The translations under genes were made by a program, and so were the position numbers. From Halicephalobus mephisto (lineage: Eukaryota > Nematoda > Chromadorea > Rhabditida > Panagrolaimidae), in the NCBI GenBank assembly GCA_009193035.1, contig SWDT01000211.1:62001-126000 (forward strand): a DNA stretch of 64,000 nucleotides. The letters run 5' to 3'. The notes below the pieces were generated by a model. That model worked only from the letters and a program-made list of their open reading frames with translations, was not told the origin of the DNA and did no database searches. This document shows, in pieces, positions 34,196 to 48,027 of this stretch (position 1 is the stretch's first letter; the number at the start of each line of letters is the position of its first letter).

Positions 34196-37100
34196 ATGAG
34201 CTTCCATAATTTCTACTTACGTGAATATCCACAAAACGATTTCTTCGACGATGGCGAGAGTAAATCCTTCAATTCGGACGATTATATTGTTGCTGAACTT
34301 CGCTACCACAAGAATGACCATGTCGAATTTGTGAGTTTTATTCCTTCAATGTTTTCATAAAGGTTGATTTTAGAATTGTTCAAATTGGAAAGGATTGAAA
34401 GTTGGAGATTTGCTGGAGCTGAGGTCGACTATCACGAAAGACTCCTTTGTTGTTTGTTTGGATTATGATACTTCTTCGGACAAAGACCCTTATTTCCACG
34501 CTCCAGAAAAGTTGTTTGAGATGGTCAGAGAAGCTTTTCCGAACAGAAAAGATATCTACCTCAGAAAAGCCAAAATTAGCGAAGTGATTTAAATTTTTTT
34601 GCCCAACTAATTTCTTCTCTTTAGGTTACATTGGATAGCATTGAATTGACGTTCAAGGAACAATATGTCAGTCGTACTGATATGTGGAGATTCCGAAAGT
34701 GCATGATAAATACCGTCGTGCACGTCGGGATGGTCCAGAATTGGCTTGGGATCAAATGTACTGTCAGTGATTTGTGGCAATATGGCGAAATGAAATACAG
34801 TGGATATGTTTCTGAAGATACGAGGGTTGTGTTTCGTTCTTCCAGCTCTCAAGTCTTGGTCTTTATTCAGTTCAGTGCTGAAATGTGGGACATGGACGCG
34901 CAGGGAGATCTTTATTTCGAACGATGTTGCATGGGATTTCTTCCGAAGTTGTTCCGAAGCTGGGCTTCCAACCATTGTGCTCATCACGTTTCTTTAATTA
35001 TAACTTCTAGATGGTATTTTAAGGAGGAATTGATGACACCAGAGATGAAGACAACACTAGCAGAGAACGTGGATCATAGAAAACGATATTACTACGACTA
35101 TTATAAACTAGTGGTTCAAAATGAGCATTACAGCGATTGGCATCATGTTTTAAACAAACTCAAAGAAGTCTTTTTCGTCTACAAAGATGAAATCTGGAAG
35201 CACCAGAAGGAAACATTCCCTAACTACACTGGGACTGAGAGATTTTCTGAAATCAGCGTAGCCTCCGATGGCAACTTCTTCGAAGTACTGAATCTATCGA
35301 TGAATTCCTTCTTTGTGTACCATTCAGATCGGAGATTTGAGACGACTGGTCAACAGATTCTGTTCGTAACTCCAGGTGGTGGTGTATTTCACGTCGACAG
35401 GAACATGGTCAATCTGACGAAACAGAGAATTATCGATATGGGTATTTCCCTGGATATTGTGTGTCTTGGAGAACAGCCATATCACGCAGTTCCGTTGTTC
35501 ATCTTCCGAGGAGAGGCTGGAAACGACAGTTATGAAGACTACTTCATTCCTCATTGGATGAATTATTCCTATTACCATAATCAACCGAGATCCAGCATTG
35601 GACCGACTTTGAAGAGACGTGTCAATTACCCAGACATTGCGTTGAAGCCGGAAAATGTCAAACTGACCATTCAAGGAAACATAGACGAAGATTTCAATGA
35701 AAACAAAGATGATCCCTATACCGACTACGATGAACGGCAAGTAGATGCTTTTCAAACTTACAAGGATATCTCATCAAATTCAGCTCTGAGTGAACTTTGT
35801 CGGGAAGCCAATGTGACTCAACTTCTGGAAGCTGAGGAGAAGGAGGGACAAACTACGTCGGAACCTCAAGAGAATCTGGATATCATTGTCAAATCACGGG
35901 AAAGAACTCCTCAACGAAGTATCCATAACAGTGGAGAAAGGAATATTGTTGGGTCATTCGAGGAATCAAGAACAATACAAGAAGAAAGAGCAGAAGAAGG
36001 ACGAGCTGGATCTCTCGAGGATTCTTCTAGGAGACTAACACGTGAGGTTTTATGAAAGCTTCAACCGTTAATAAGGTTTATTTCAGCCCAACCACAGAGT
36101 AAAGCGAAGGAAGACAATATTTTAACCTCCACTTGGGAGCCTATTCGGGCTTTGATTAATCCATTTCGCCCGGAAGACTATATTGTCCGTATCACTGCTA
36201 ATCGACGTCGATGGATTCACGTCTTCCCTGTTGATAGAATTGGTAGAGCCAAACTCGCCCATCACTACGTCGTTGGGAGGTTAACTAAGAGTACCTTGAA
36301 GAGGGTGGAACCACTCCCTCCAAATGAAAACACCTTGAAGAGCAGTGTTCACAACTCCCCTGCTCATCGACCTGTTTCTCCTCAATCTCTCCAACTGGAC
36401 TTTCTCGATTCAGTGTCCCAAAGCCGAGTGACAGGTCTCGGAGCAAAGGGAATAACAACTGTCTGGGCTTGGGGTTCTACAGGAGAAGAAAAGTGGAATC
36501 CAGATATGGAAATTGGAATGGATTGGAAATCCCTGGTTCGGTCTGGTCTACTGCCTATCACGACAGATTTCTTCCCTGATGCTCGAAGTTTAAGTGATTA
36601 CCAGTGGACCGAACATCCGGTAGAAGTAGAGACAGAAGAAGTCCGAAGATGGGTCCCATTAGATCATCGTCAGGATGCGACTGATGCCGATCTTTTGAAG
36701 CTTCTTTTTGAGCAGTTGATCTATCAGAGACTTCAACGTGGTTATCAAATTGTTCTCCTTTCCGAGTATATTATAGCATCAGCGATCCAGACGATAGTTC
36801 CAGAAAGAAGAGCTACACAACAGTGTTTGATGCAATGTACCTTATCTTTCAATCATATTTATCATAGAATCATGGTGGTTCAAGAACATTCCCAATTTGT
36901 GATGTTACAACATTTCTCCCCAAAACAAATGGTCAAGAATAATTCCCTGAAGGATAAATCAGAAGTCTATAACTATTTCTTCCAAGTGCCCGATGATTTC
37001 GACTATACTGCGAGTAAGACGAGATTCAAACATCATAATCTGGACAAGTTGAACTGGAGTTATCTGGATGCTTGTGTTCAGACTAGAAACACGCCTGGAC

Positions 37101-38747
37101 GTTATATGGACATGTTGAAGTGTTTCTCCTGTAGATTCTTACTAGTACCGAACGCAGATTACTTGATTAGTGTAGCTATGTCCATGAAACGAGGTGATGT
37201 CTTCGATGTAGAGGAAGTGATCCCGACAGAGCAACTACGGTTCAATTTTGTCAGATTCATTGAAATAGTGAATAGAATGAAGAATTCTGCTGTACCTCAG
37301 CATACTCGACAACCGAGTGTTGCTTCATCTGGGCCTAACGATAAGCAAACGAAGGAGTATCTGGAGCAACACATTGCGTGTTTTCTTGGGAGAGAAATTG
37401 GAACTGATACTCTCCTTAATCCGAACAACGTGGATGAAATTCTTAAATGTTATCTAGGAATGATGTCTAAATATCCAATTCAACACACTGTTACTGGCGA
37501 TATTCTCCCAGCAAACGTCCTCATATCTTATGATTTCGTCGCTTGGCTGAGGGAGTCTGTAATCGGACTAGAAAAGGAGAAAAATGCGATTGAGTTTTGT
37601 CAGAAGCGACTCCTTGATGAAAACAAAATACGACTTCTTCAGAAACGTGAGTATTTGTTTTTATTTTCAGTTCTGAAATGATATTTCAGCGGAATGGTTT
37701 ACTGCCTTTGACGGGAATCGTTTCAATAATGTTCAGTTCTCACCAACAATCTTTCATTACGGTTTCGTTCTGTATGGAATTGTTACCACTGATTGTTGTT
37801 CTGTCGAACACTTTGATGGACTGTGTCTAAAAGCCAATGTCAATGAGATCATCCAAATCGAATTCAGCTCTGATCGTAATCCTTTTGATGACGAGGAAAT
37901 TGAAATTGGTCGTTGTTGTGATGTAACAGCTCCGGGAAGCAAATGCGGATATCAAATGCAGGAATCATCAATGGAATTTGTTCAACTGGTGCATGTACGT
38001 GACTCTAAGAGCAGTTATGTGGAATGGGGAAGAGTTCTAGCTGAATCAATGTACAGTACTGGGAAGTCCTATGAAATCTGGGTGAAATGGTTCATGGCTA
38101 CTGGACAGACTGTGACTGATGTCGTGTTGAAGACATGGGCAAGAGGAGCTAGTCGAATCGGATTCCATCTTTTTGCTGTTCCAGAAGACATGTTCGCTGA
38201 ACCCAAGAACCCTTTTTCCTCCCCTCTTCGTTGTCCGATTTTCGTGGAAGTCGCGTATTCCATAATACCGAAAGAGTACACTGGATTAATTCTGAGAAAA
38301 GCTCTGAAGATGTTTGGTTTTATTCCAATCAACTGTCCAGAACATTGGAATTCAAAAAGAGGAGGAGAGCTACAGTACGTTCATCTTTGTGGTGGAATGT
38401 TTGTCAAGTTTGTTTCAACTGGAGGCAAAGGACAGTTTCTCTGGTCGTGGAATCATATGTTCAGTCAATTGTACAGAACTGCAATCTGTACAGAAAGTTT
38501 CCTGGACATGATGTTGAAGGATTTCCGGGACTTTTGGGCTAATGAAGAGAAGAGACTCGAGATATTTATTTTCAAGTGTCTTTGCAAAATACGGTATGTC
38601 GAAAGAACAGAAATCACGTCATCTCTGTTTCCTGAGGTTCTCCTATTTGATCGTACGTGGAATGCTATTGAAGATATCAAAGAAGCGAATCACAGTAACC
38701 CTCTGATAAGATACTTTACTCAACTTAATTCACCGTTTTCGTTCTAA
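34196..38747 (+). CDS. DEPDC5: DEPDC5/Iml1 homologue, GATOR1 subunit
   Basis: Exons 34196-34330, 34374-34583, 34625-36041, 36087-37646, 37690-38747; 1459 aa (human about 1600). DEPDC5 is the core of GATOR1, the GTPase-activating complex that turns off RagA/B and so represses TORC1 when amino acids are low. The N-terminal part matches strongly: [103 protein letters not shown] and [24 protein letters not shown] follows near residue 660. A DEP domain lies near 1040-1130 ([18 protein letters not shown]). The C-terminal domain has [12 protein letters not shown] and LWSWNHMF. A disordered acidic linker joins exons 3 and 4. No missing block was noticed. Partners NPRL2/NPRL3 are not in the window. 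Confidence 0.95.
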
Positions 38748-39100
38748 CGGGTTTTTTAGAGATTTAAATTTATTTCTATTTTTGACGATTGTTTACGATG
38801 TGTGAGATGATCTGAATGAAACATTTATCATTTTCATTGGCTTTCCGAATCTTGCATACTGAAATTGGATTTCGTTTATCGTTTTCAAATTACGAGAGAA
38901 AATTCAAACGTGCATCTTAAATAGGAAATGGATACTTTGGGATTGACCGCCGATCATTGCCTTTAGAAAGACAGACCAATGGGATGACGCTGGTTGGCTT
39001 CCGAAATGTGTTTAGTTGATCGGAATTTCACGAAAGAATTCCTGTGATTGTCAAATACGACAAATTATACTCCTATAGTTTTTTCTGATTCATTTACAGA
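38748..39100. other. DEPDC5-Caskin intergenic region
   Basis: A 353-bp AT-rich gap between same-strand genes, ending TTCATTTACAG one base before the next ATG. No other feature seen. Confidence 0.45.
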
Positions 39101-42100
39101 ATGCAGAGACTGAGAAGGCTGTCTTCCAGTATAACTGGTAATTCTATTTATTAAATTCTTGAAAATCAATTTTTTCAGATTTATTCCGTCAGAGTCTCTC
39201 GAGTGGGAAAATTGAAGATGAAGAGGAACCTCAGGAGTCGATCGGTAAACGATATCCTCTTCATAATGCTTGTGTATTTGGGAATACTGTAGAAGTCGAG
39301 TATCTTTTAAGTGCCGGCAGATGTGACGCCAGTGATGAAGATGATAAAGGAAGAATTCCTCTTCATTATTCCGTCCAACATAGTGATAGTTACATTTCGA
39401 AATTATTAATTTCTTATGGAGCAAATGTAGATTCTGTAGATTACGTAGAATCATCTCCTTCCCACTTTGTTGCTACCGTAGGTCAAGTGGAGAATGTGAG
39501 TTTACATCACTATGAAATTACTCAATATTTGTTTAGGCTTGTTTGCTTCTGAATCATGGGGCAGATTTTTGCTCAAGAGACAAGATGGGAAGAACGGCAG
39601 TTGATGTAGGGGCCGAAGAAGGTCATCTGGGATTCACTAAGTTGATGGTTGAACAAGGATGTTTGGACAGGCTAATCCAGATTTTAGAGAAGGAATCGAA
39701 GGTGACAACAACTCCTCTGCATCTAGCTGCTCGAAATGGCCACATAGAAGTTGTTTCATTATTGATAGATTCAAACTTCCCCTTAAATTTTACAACATAT
39801 CAAGGCAGTGCCCTTCACGAAGCCATCAAAAACGACCAGATACAAGTTATTCGACTGCTTATTCATGTAAGTTTTATGTAATTAATTTATTTCTTAGTCG
39901 AGCTTCTTCAGCACGGAATCAATATGTCATTAACAGATCACAACGGGACTACAGCTTGGAAACTCGCTAATCTTCTTTCGCGACATAATCCTGTATCATC
40001 ACCACTAATTCTGGAATTGATTCAAGGTGGGTTTTATCTACATACAAGAGCTCAAAAATACTCTCAGTCAGTCGCACGCGTAAAGCGTCATGAGAAAGTT
40101 TAACCGCGATGAGTGATCCCCGCCGGGATTAATCCGACCATCGCAAAGCTATTTAGCTATTATCCTGAGCATATTTTCCGGTTTTTTATAAACAAGATTA
40201 AAATTCCGTAAAACTTTCCAGAATCTCGTGAAAGTTTTCAAAACTTTAGAGAACCTCATAAAAGTCTCTTCCACCTTTTGGAAGCTTATGAGAATTTGTA
40301 GATCTTTTCTAAAATCTCGTGAAAGCTTTTATAATCCTCTGAAATTCCATAGAAATCTCCAAAATCCCATAGAAGCTCCCAGAATTTAATAAGTTCTGAA
40401 ATTTCCGAAAATTTTACAGGAACATTTTAACCCTTTCAGTATCTTATGGAAATTCCAAGGCATTCTATACTTTAACTAAAAATTAAAATTCTCTAAGATT
40501 CGATTGGAACTTCCAAAGTGTCACGAAAGCTTTCAGAATCCAATAGGTTCTGGAATTCCATGGAAACTTCCTGATCCTTTCATAATTTTATGCAAATCCA
40601 GAATTCGGTGAAAACAGGATCAAGATCCAGGATTCTAGAGTTTTCTAGTTCCAGAAATTCGTGTCGAGAGAATCTCATAAAAATATTCATTCTGGTTTTT
40701 ATAATAGTACGATAATGTTGACAAAACTGAAATTCACGGTTGTTTGCCCACTGGTCAGACCTCCTGCTTGTTCTGAGTCTCCCACGGGGTACGAATCTTA
40801 CTCATTTGCATAATTGCCCATTTCTTTCCACAAAGATCAGACAAATAATGCTGTACAGGAGACTGATGTCATTTTCATCGAGCAAATGACCTCTCAAATC
40901 CGGGACGGCTGTTTCGCCATTTGGAGGTCGGCTTAACTGGCAGTAAGCAGGGGATCTTCCCCAAGCACTTTAACGGAACAAGGGTCGCCATGCCATTCAT
41001 CGAGCAAGATTGGTCTTTCCAGAACGGTTCCATTTTTGAATGACCCACAGTAGCTCTTGAAGGAAGCGGCACTCTTTTGCATCTCTCAAAAACTGGCCCA
41101 TGCGCGAAAACAACAAATAAAAATATCGGGCCGAGGGACAGTTTTATGTCCAAAATGACTCCTAGAAACGATAGGTTTCAAGACAGGCGTGTGTCAATTA
41201 ATCCCCGACCATGGCCAAAGTACCATAGATCCTTATAAGGAGTTCTCCAAAGTGCGCAAATGTTTCTCTCCATCGATCAGATCGAGGCTTTCCCACATTT
41301 AGACCAAGGTTTCGTCCATCTGGTCCGAGAATTGTGCGTACCTGGACGGACAATAGAGGAACGCAGGCCTTCGACCGACTGTCTACGGGACAGTTCTATT
41401 TCCCGTAAATATAGTGCGTTCTTCGTTCTATGGCAATGGCAGCAGCTGCTGTTTTATTAGATCTCCGGATGAATAGTGAAAATACATTTGTCCGATTGAC
41501 ACTCCTTGTCGGATATCCATATCCTTGTTCTGACCTCTATTTCCCTGTTATCAGTTAGATTTCTTCAGGGTCATTTAGGACAATAATTCACATGTCCCCT
41601 GATTGCCAAGGCCATCGGTCTTTCTCTATTCGATCTAGGACCATTAGTGGATCTGGAGTTCCTTTTAATCGATTCGAGATTGTTTTTAATCAACCTGAAA
41701 CTACTTTTAGTCAATTTCGAGCTACTTTTAACCACTCCAGGGCTATTTCTGGTGAATCTGGGACTTTCATATATTTTCTTTTTTGGAAAGCCCCAGTTTT
41801 TCTTTAGAGCAATCCCCAATACTTAGTTTCTATTCTTTTTCGTGAAAATTGCTTTCCCGAAGAACAAGGATAAAAAACAATTTTCTCTGGTTTCCAATTT
41901 TCAAACTGACTGAGGTGTAAATGAGTTCCTTTTTTAAAGTTATTTGTATTTCCATTTTTAACTGTTTTAGAATCACGTCGGAGAACTTACGGAATTGCCA
42001 TTTGCGACTTTCAACATGATTGGAGAAATTTGAAATACCGAGGAGAAAAAGGGCCTGGATTACAACTTCCGCTCAAAGCCGGGGACATTGTTTGGGTTCG

Positions 42101-45100
42101 TACTTTTTCCTCAATTTCCCTCACGATTCACTACAACTTTTTAAGTATTGCAAGTGACATTTTTTGCATGATTAGTTCCATATTCATTTCTCTTTTTGAT
42201 TTGTTGGGAATTGATTTTTATGATTTCTTGGTCATTTTGTGGCTTTCATTCTTGGGTGGGACTGAGTCCTCCGGGTACCATTCATATTGCTGTTTTGACC
42301 GCTCTCGAGGAACGCCGTTGGTCGCTTTACTACTTTTTCTGAACTTGATATATTACACTGAAAAGAGATTAGCATTATAGAGTTGAACCAAGTTCTCAAT
42401 CCCAACCCTGCTTTGTAAATATTTGGTCATGTACTTGCCGAGGTGCACATATTTCCTTTCTCGTGCTTTTTCTCTCGATCGTGGATCAGTCATCATTCTT
42501 CAAAACAAACAAAGGCGCCAGAGAATGTTTTTTCTTCAGTAGATAGCCTTTCGAACTAGCCTTCTTCGCTCCAGAAAATCTCTGTTTAGGAAATTCACGC
42601 AATTCTTCACAGGCCATTCAGTTTGATTTCTTCCATTATTTTGCGACAGAATTTTGGTTTTGTTTGCTGGTTTTTGGCGCCAAGTATTCTAATGAATCTT
42701 CCAGATGTCTCTTTATTCTAGTGACAGCCGATGAACTTTCAATTACTGCCCAGTACGGGATCATGGTCCATGATTTTCTCTTTCGCTCAATAGTCTTTTG
42801 CCTAAAATTCATCTTATAAGAACGCGTATTACAAATAACAACATAATACGAAAGGAGACTAACGTAATATATCATAGGAGACGTCCGATGTCATTAGGGA
42901 AACGCATATATCATATCTGAACTGTTTCGTTTCTTTCTCCGCATGCACGGTTATTTTTTGCGCGAAATTCGACTCGCAGTAGTAAATGAACGGCTGTCAT
43001 GGTCATCAGGGCTTCGTGGCAGGAGTTGACATCGCGTTCCGTGACATACGGGATCGAAATCGCTCATGCATGCGTGCACTTCCCTTTTATCCATTTATAT
43101 TTCGACCACTTTCCCACTTATTAGTGAATTTTAGATTCTGGGATATAACGAGACTTTGAAGGAAAGTCCTTTCCTGCGCGGGATCACATTTTCATCGAGA
43201 GGGAATTCGCGCTGCGGGTTTATCCCAAAACGAGCTGTGAGGATTCTAAATCGACCACTGGACAAAGGTTTGACTGTCGTTATTGACGTTTACTTTCATC
43301 TCCCAAAGTTTCAGGCGAGAAATCGGGATCAACAATGGTCTACAAAAAATCCGCGGGACCTTGCAAAATGAAAGTCAAAAAAGTAGATATCCCGATTGTC
43401 CCGACTACGATGGAGGACTATTGCGAGACTGCTTTTAATTCTTCAAATACCACGGATTATCACACCGACAGTGGAAGTAACGCTAGTGATAGACACTCTT
43501 ACTACACTAATAGTTCTGCTCCGTTACCCGGCATATCCCCGACCCCAAGTCGAGCAGGAAGTTTCTACGATGGTGCTACTGTAGCTTCTTTTCCAGATGA
43601 CGGTGAGTTATTTTTCGAAACAGGAACTTCAAATCCGAGTTTTCGTAGTAAAACCGGAATATAGGCCCATTAATCCGAGAAATACTGAGCACAACAGATG
43701 GTCTTCCGTCTTGAGATGGAACGTTGTCTTTTTTCTTGACCAATGTCAAATTGTGCCTGCGGCCTGGTGTTACCCCCTTAGAGAAATCAGTTTTAATGGA
43801 AACTCCAGATATTTGCATTTTTCATTTTTCAGACAGATGGACTAAATTTTAAATTTTCAGATTACCCGGACTCTGCTGGAGTCTCCCAGCAGATGAGCAA
43901 GTCTTGCTCAACTGTGATGCAGCATGCAAATTCCTACGGAGCTTTGATCAACAACACTTTCCAAGAATCCAATAGAGATACCTTCGGGAATGTGCGGAAT
44001 AGATCAGTCTTGCCGGATATGCCGAGTTCGAGCAGTATTTCCTCTCAGTTTAGCGGTCGTTCTTCATTCTGTTTAACGGATAATTATTCTGGAAGAGTCA
44101 CAGCTACTCTCTCGTCGAGTACGAGTCGATCTTCCAACATGCTTTCATCTGGGTACTCCAATAACCCTGTTTCAACTCCTTATAGACTCGCTCAACCTCT
44201 TCCCGGAGGTCGGGTCAAACATCGAGTATCTGAGATGCTCGCTCGAGGACTCTCGGTTTGTTTTCTAAATGGTCGAAAATTAATTAAAATCGTCTATTCT
44301 AGGAAAATGCAATAATCGCTGAGTGGCTGAATGGTGTCGGATTTCCTCAGTATTTGCAACTGTTCAGCCTACATGGATACGACTTGGCATCAATTGCTCG
44401 AGTTACACCTCAAGATTTAATTGCTCTCGGAATCACTAAGCCCGATCATCGCAGACAGATGATCCAGGATATCCACAATTGGAATATCGCCGACGGATAT
44501 CCTTCATTCGTTCCAAGCACCAATGGAATCAGCGATTTTTTGACTGCTATCGGTCTCCCACAATATATTGAATTATTTGAATCTCAGAATTGCAAAACTA
44601 TCAAAGACTTGGAAGAATTGTCGTGGGAAGATTTCGAAGACATTGGAATCAAGAAACTTGGTCACATGAAGAGACTGGACATTGCCCTGAAAAAGTTGAA
44701 GGCAAACAGAGAAGCGAGACAGAAATGCAATTCTGAAAGTCAACATTTGGTTTCTAATTATCCTAGTGGTACTTTGACTTCAAGATCAAGTTCCGCTCTC
44801 GGGGAGCAGCTGCAGACTTTTGAAAACACGAACACATTGAGGAAACCAACGAGGACCTCTCTGCCAGAGACCCAAAACAAGGAAATCCGTCCAAGACCCG
44901 TCGTTCCGGTGAGTTTGTTAAAGAAAGGTAAATTCAAAAACTTGGATTTCCAGGTAATGCCAAGTCATCATGTCCCGAGACACGCACCTGATTCATCGGA
45001 TTTCATCGACGCCGGACAAGAACCGAAGAAATCGACTAAGCTAAATCTGATGATGAAAAGCGAAATCCTATCGAAACTCGATGATCTTGAGAACAATGAA

Positions 45101-45337
45101 TGTGTCGCATTGAACAATGATGACCTACCTCCTTCCCCGGCACCCATAATGTATCACAATGCCCTTGAGTGGGTAAATTCTGTGAAGTTACCTGGAGATA
45201 TTGCTGTTCCTCCGTCTGCTAAGGAATTAAGACACCATCGATGTAGTGAAATCAACGACCTGAACGACTTGGGGCAGATGCTAAAAGACTTGACCGACGA
45301 ATTAGACGCTAAACTTCACACTTCCACTACCGTTTAG
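39101..45337 (+). CDS. CASKIN: Caskin-like scaffold: ankyrin repeats, SH3, two SAM domains
   Basis: Exons 39101-39137, 39179-39495, 39537-39866, 39903-40026, 41971-42095, 43135-43267, 43315-43602, 43861-44255, 44303-45337; 927 aa (912 if an in-frame 45-nt intron at 44909-44953 is removed). About six ankyrin repeats fill residues 34-268 (YPLHNACVFGNTVEVEYLL, TPLHLAARNGHIEVVSLLI). An SH3-like domain is split over two exons near 273-352 (GIAICDF, LPLKAGDIVW, GFIPKRAVRIL). After a Ser-rich linker come tandem SAM domains near 584-650 (AEWLNGVGFPQYLQLF, ITKPDHRRQM) and 655-720 (FLTAIGLPQYIELF, GIKKLGHMKRLDIALKKL). This domain order is that of Caskins, scaffolds that polymerise through SAM domains and act at neuronal contacts. 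Introns 4 (1944 nt) and 5 (1039 nt), flanking the SH3 half-exon, are unusually long. Confidence 0.92.
40027..41970. other. Long Caskin intron 4 with repeats
   Basis: Holds a TTCTAGAA-type repeat block (40190-40720), a relatively GC-rich stretch (about 40740-41470) with open frames that look like decayed coding or transposon sequence but match nothing I recognise, and a short imperfect tandem repeat of 21-24 nt (about 41640-41770; units like CTGAAACTACTTTTAGTCAA). Confidence 0.45.
40190..40720. repeat. TTCTAGAA-type repeat, longest copy
   Basis: Dense degenerate units (CCAGAATCTCGTGAAAG, GGAATTCCATGGAAACTTCC), ending in AGAAATTCGTGTCGAGAGAA plus T-rich tail, the same end block as in the ~220-bp family copies. 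Confidence 0.55.
42096..43134. other. Long Caskin intron 5
   Basis: 1039 nt splitting the SH3 domain. Contains scattered open frames without support and a CG-containing stretch near 42960-43080. No gene seen. Confidence 0.4.
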
Positions 45338-48027
45338 TAATTGACTTAAATCAATAGAGAACGGGTAAATGAGAGCAGATTGAAATGTGCCATTATAAAT
45401 GGATTAAATAAATAGATTAAAAACCACTTTTTAAAATCGAATGTCTGTGCAACGGAAATTTCGAAATTATTCAAATGAATTGATTTCTTATTATAGGGTC
45501 CTCGAGGACTTTAGTGATGAAATCAGAAATTGGAAGCCATAGCATCCTTTCGAAAATGTTCTGAAGAATAACTTATTGTGTAATTAAGATAGAGTATTGA
45601 GCTCGAGATGAGATGTTTGTTTGATAAGAGTTATCTATGGGCGATTTAATCAGATCATTTAATTGATTAATTGATAAAATTAAAACAATTAATCGTAACG
45701 GCTTTGAAACCAGTCCGAGGACCCAGTTTTCTTTTTATAAATGTTTTTCTTCTTTTTGACCGTAAGGAAAATAAGGCTATTACTTTCAATGTAAAATTCT
45801 AGTCCCTGTGGATTCGGTTTGATATAAACATCTTTCCCTTCTGGTTCCTATATCCTATTTATGAAAAGTCTCAAAAGACATACATTCAGGCAGTAATTTT
45901 GTAGCTGTTGTTAATTCATAGAATGTATTAATATCTTAATACTCAATTATAACATTGGTAGATTTTAATAGGGCATAAAATGCTGATTGGAACGGTATAT
46001 AACATCATAAGGGAAAAGTGAAGTTTGATATATGAAAACTTGTTTTGGAACTTGCTTCGTAATTAGGTATAAAAAAGGTTAATAATTTAATAATAAAATG
46101 CTACATTTTCGGTAATTCTTGAATCCTCTATTGGGTTTTCTATATGGGAATAGGATTCTAGAGAGTTTTTGAATCCTCCATTATGCTCACTAATATATCA
46201 AAAGATTTTACAATATTGTCAAAAATCGGGAAATTCTCATAATTTTCAAACATTGTAAAAGTATGTATGAGACCCTCGAAGACTCTAGAACTTTCCATTT
46301 ACTTCAGTGAAGTCCTAGAAGTTTGAGGAGACTTAAATCGTTAGAAATATTACTATTAGATTTTAAATATTCAAAAGATGTCTACAAAATTCTACTTTAT
46401 AATAAACAATATTCAGTCCAAATTGATTTTAACTTCTTTCTATTTCACAGATATCTTTATGACAAATTTCAATCAAATCGAGTATTGTTTCATTCAAGAA
46501 CATAAAGTAAATTTGGGCAATGAACCCCCAAGTCCATAAGCTGACGCTCTCACGCGGGAAGAAAATTCCCAAAAAAAGTGCAATGTAAGAAGAGTACGTG
46601 CATCTGACAAAAAGAGTAGGCATGGTTTTTATTTCTCACTTTTCTTGGAGAGTTCTTCATAAAAAAATTAATATTATCATCAAATTGCTTCAACAGTGAT
46701 TTTCAGTTGTTCTCAGAAATATCTAGAATTTTGAACTCAAATGTTGATTTCAAAGACGAGTATGGAATCAGATGCACCAGAAGCTTCTATAAAATTCATG
46801 TAGACTTCAGAGTAGTTCTGGAAGCTCTCACAGAATTTCAGAGAAAAGCAAAACTTCCACTGGGTTCTGTTTTGTTACAAAAATATGAAATATTTTAAAC
46901 GTTCTAAACTCTTCCACTGCAATCTGGGAGGTCTCGCAACCCATTACATTATTGACTATCAGCTATAACTTTTACCAGAGTTTGAAACATTTTAAAATTT
47001 TTTTGATATCAATCTAAATTTGAATAATTCTGAGAGTTATAAAACTGTGGATTGAATTCAGGAAGAGTTCGGGATCTTCTTCTAGATCCTGAAGCTTTGT
47101 ATGATATGCTGGGAAGCTATCGGAATTCATATCAAAATACTCTGATATTCATTGTTTTATTTTATGGCTTTCTGAATTCCTAAAAATTGTCAGAAATATC
47201 GATGTTAGGTTCAAAATCAAAAAATTACCGTTATGATTAATTTTGGCAGCACAGAAAAATAAATTTTTTACTTTTTTACCGATTAATTCCTTACTCAATA
47301 TTAAATTTTATTGATTTGGAATATGTTTAAGTGTAATTCCATAAAAAGACTTATAATATTGTATTTAACTAAATTACTTTTATCAATTACAAGTCTAAGA
47401 TTTATCTTTTTTGTTTCATTAATCACTTTATGATAAATTAGTTGTTTTGGTTCAATAGTGATAACTCCAGAATTCGCTAGAATATTGTCACCGAGATTTC
47501 CCATTCTATATAAAGAACTAATGTTATTTTCATTAGCATATGAATAGCCTATTAAATTACAAATAACATAAATATAGACATTATCCGGAATATTTTTATT
47601 CTTTTTCACTGTAATTATATTGCTATTTTCATCAATATTCACATTGGTATCAACCACCCTATCTACTTTCACCAAAGCTATTTCACAAATCTTATCTAAT
47701 ATTTTTTTTTGTAATGAGTAACACTCAAGTTTTATCATTAGAAATGGAGATTTAAGTGAACCGTCCAATTATCAAAAAAATCTGTAGATTTGAGTGATAT
47801 ATATTATATTTCCAGCCCATTCCCCATTTTCATAAATCATTATTTTACTTCTTTCAACAATTTCGTTCTTAAATTACACAAAAACCCTAAAAATTTAGCA
47901 GATAACACCCATATTTCAAACGTAACACACTGGTTCAACCACTCTCCAACTCTCCCCTATTACATTTTCCCCACTTTGATAACGAAGACATGCAAAGTAG
48001 AACCATTTATTTAACGAAAAATATAAA
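45338..48027. other. AT-rich intergenic region with degenerate repeats
   Basis: TTCTAGAA-type repeat blocks lie at about 46100-46330 and 46690-46900. One 155-codon minus-strand frame (47301-47768) is listed separately. Otherwise no gene could be assembled. Confidence 0.45.
47301..47768 (-). CDS. Possible AT-rich hypothetical frame, low support
   Basis: An uninterrupted frame of about 155 codons; the first ATG in it gives about 145 aa. The product is rich in Asn, Ile and Lys with no signal peptide or motif I know, and no splice partner is visible. In such AT-rich DNA a frame of this length could be chance. It is immediately 3' of the minus-strand UBL gene. Confidence 0.2.
   Translation of the reverse strand: MDGSLKSPFLMIKLECYSLQKKILDKICEIALVKVDRVVDTNVNIDENSNIITVKKNKNIPDNVYIYVICNLIGYSYANENNISSLYRMGNLGDNILANSGVITIEPKQLIYHKVINETKKINLRLVIDKSNLVKYNIISLFMELHLNIFQINKI

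Noticed and set aside
40860..41460. GC-richer frames in Caskin intron 4 as a nested gene or transposase
   Set aside because: No domain, catalytic motif or terminal repeats seen; could be decayed but cannot be supported.
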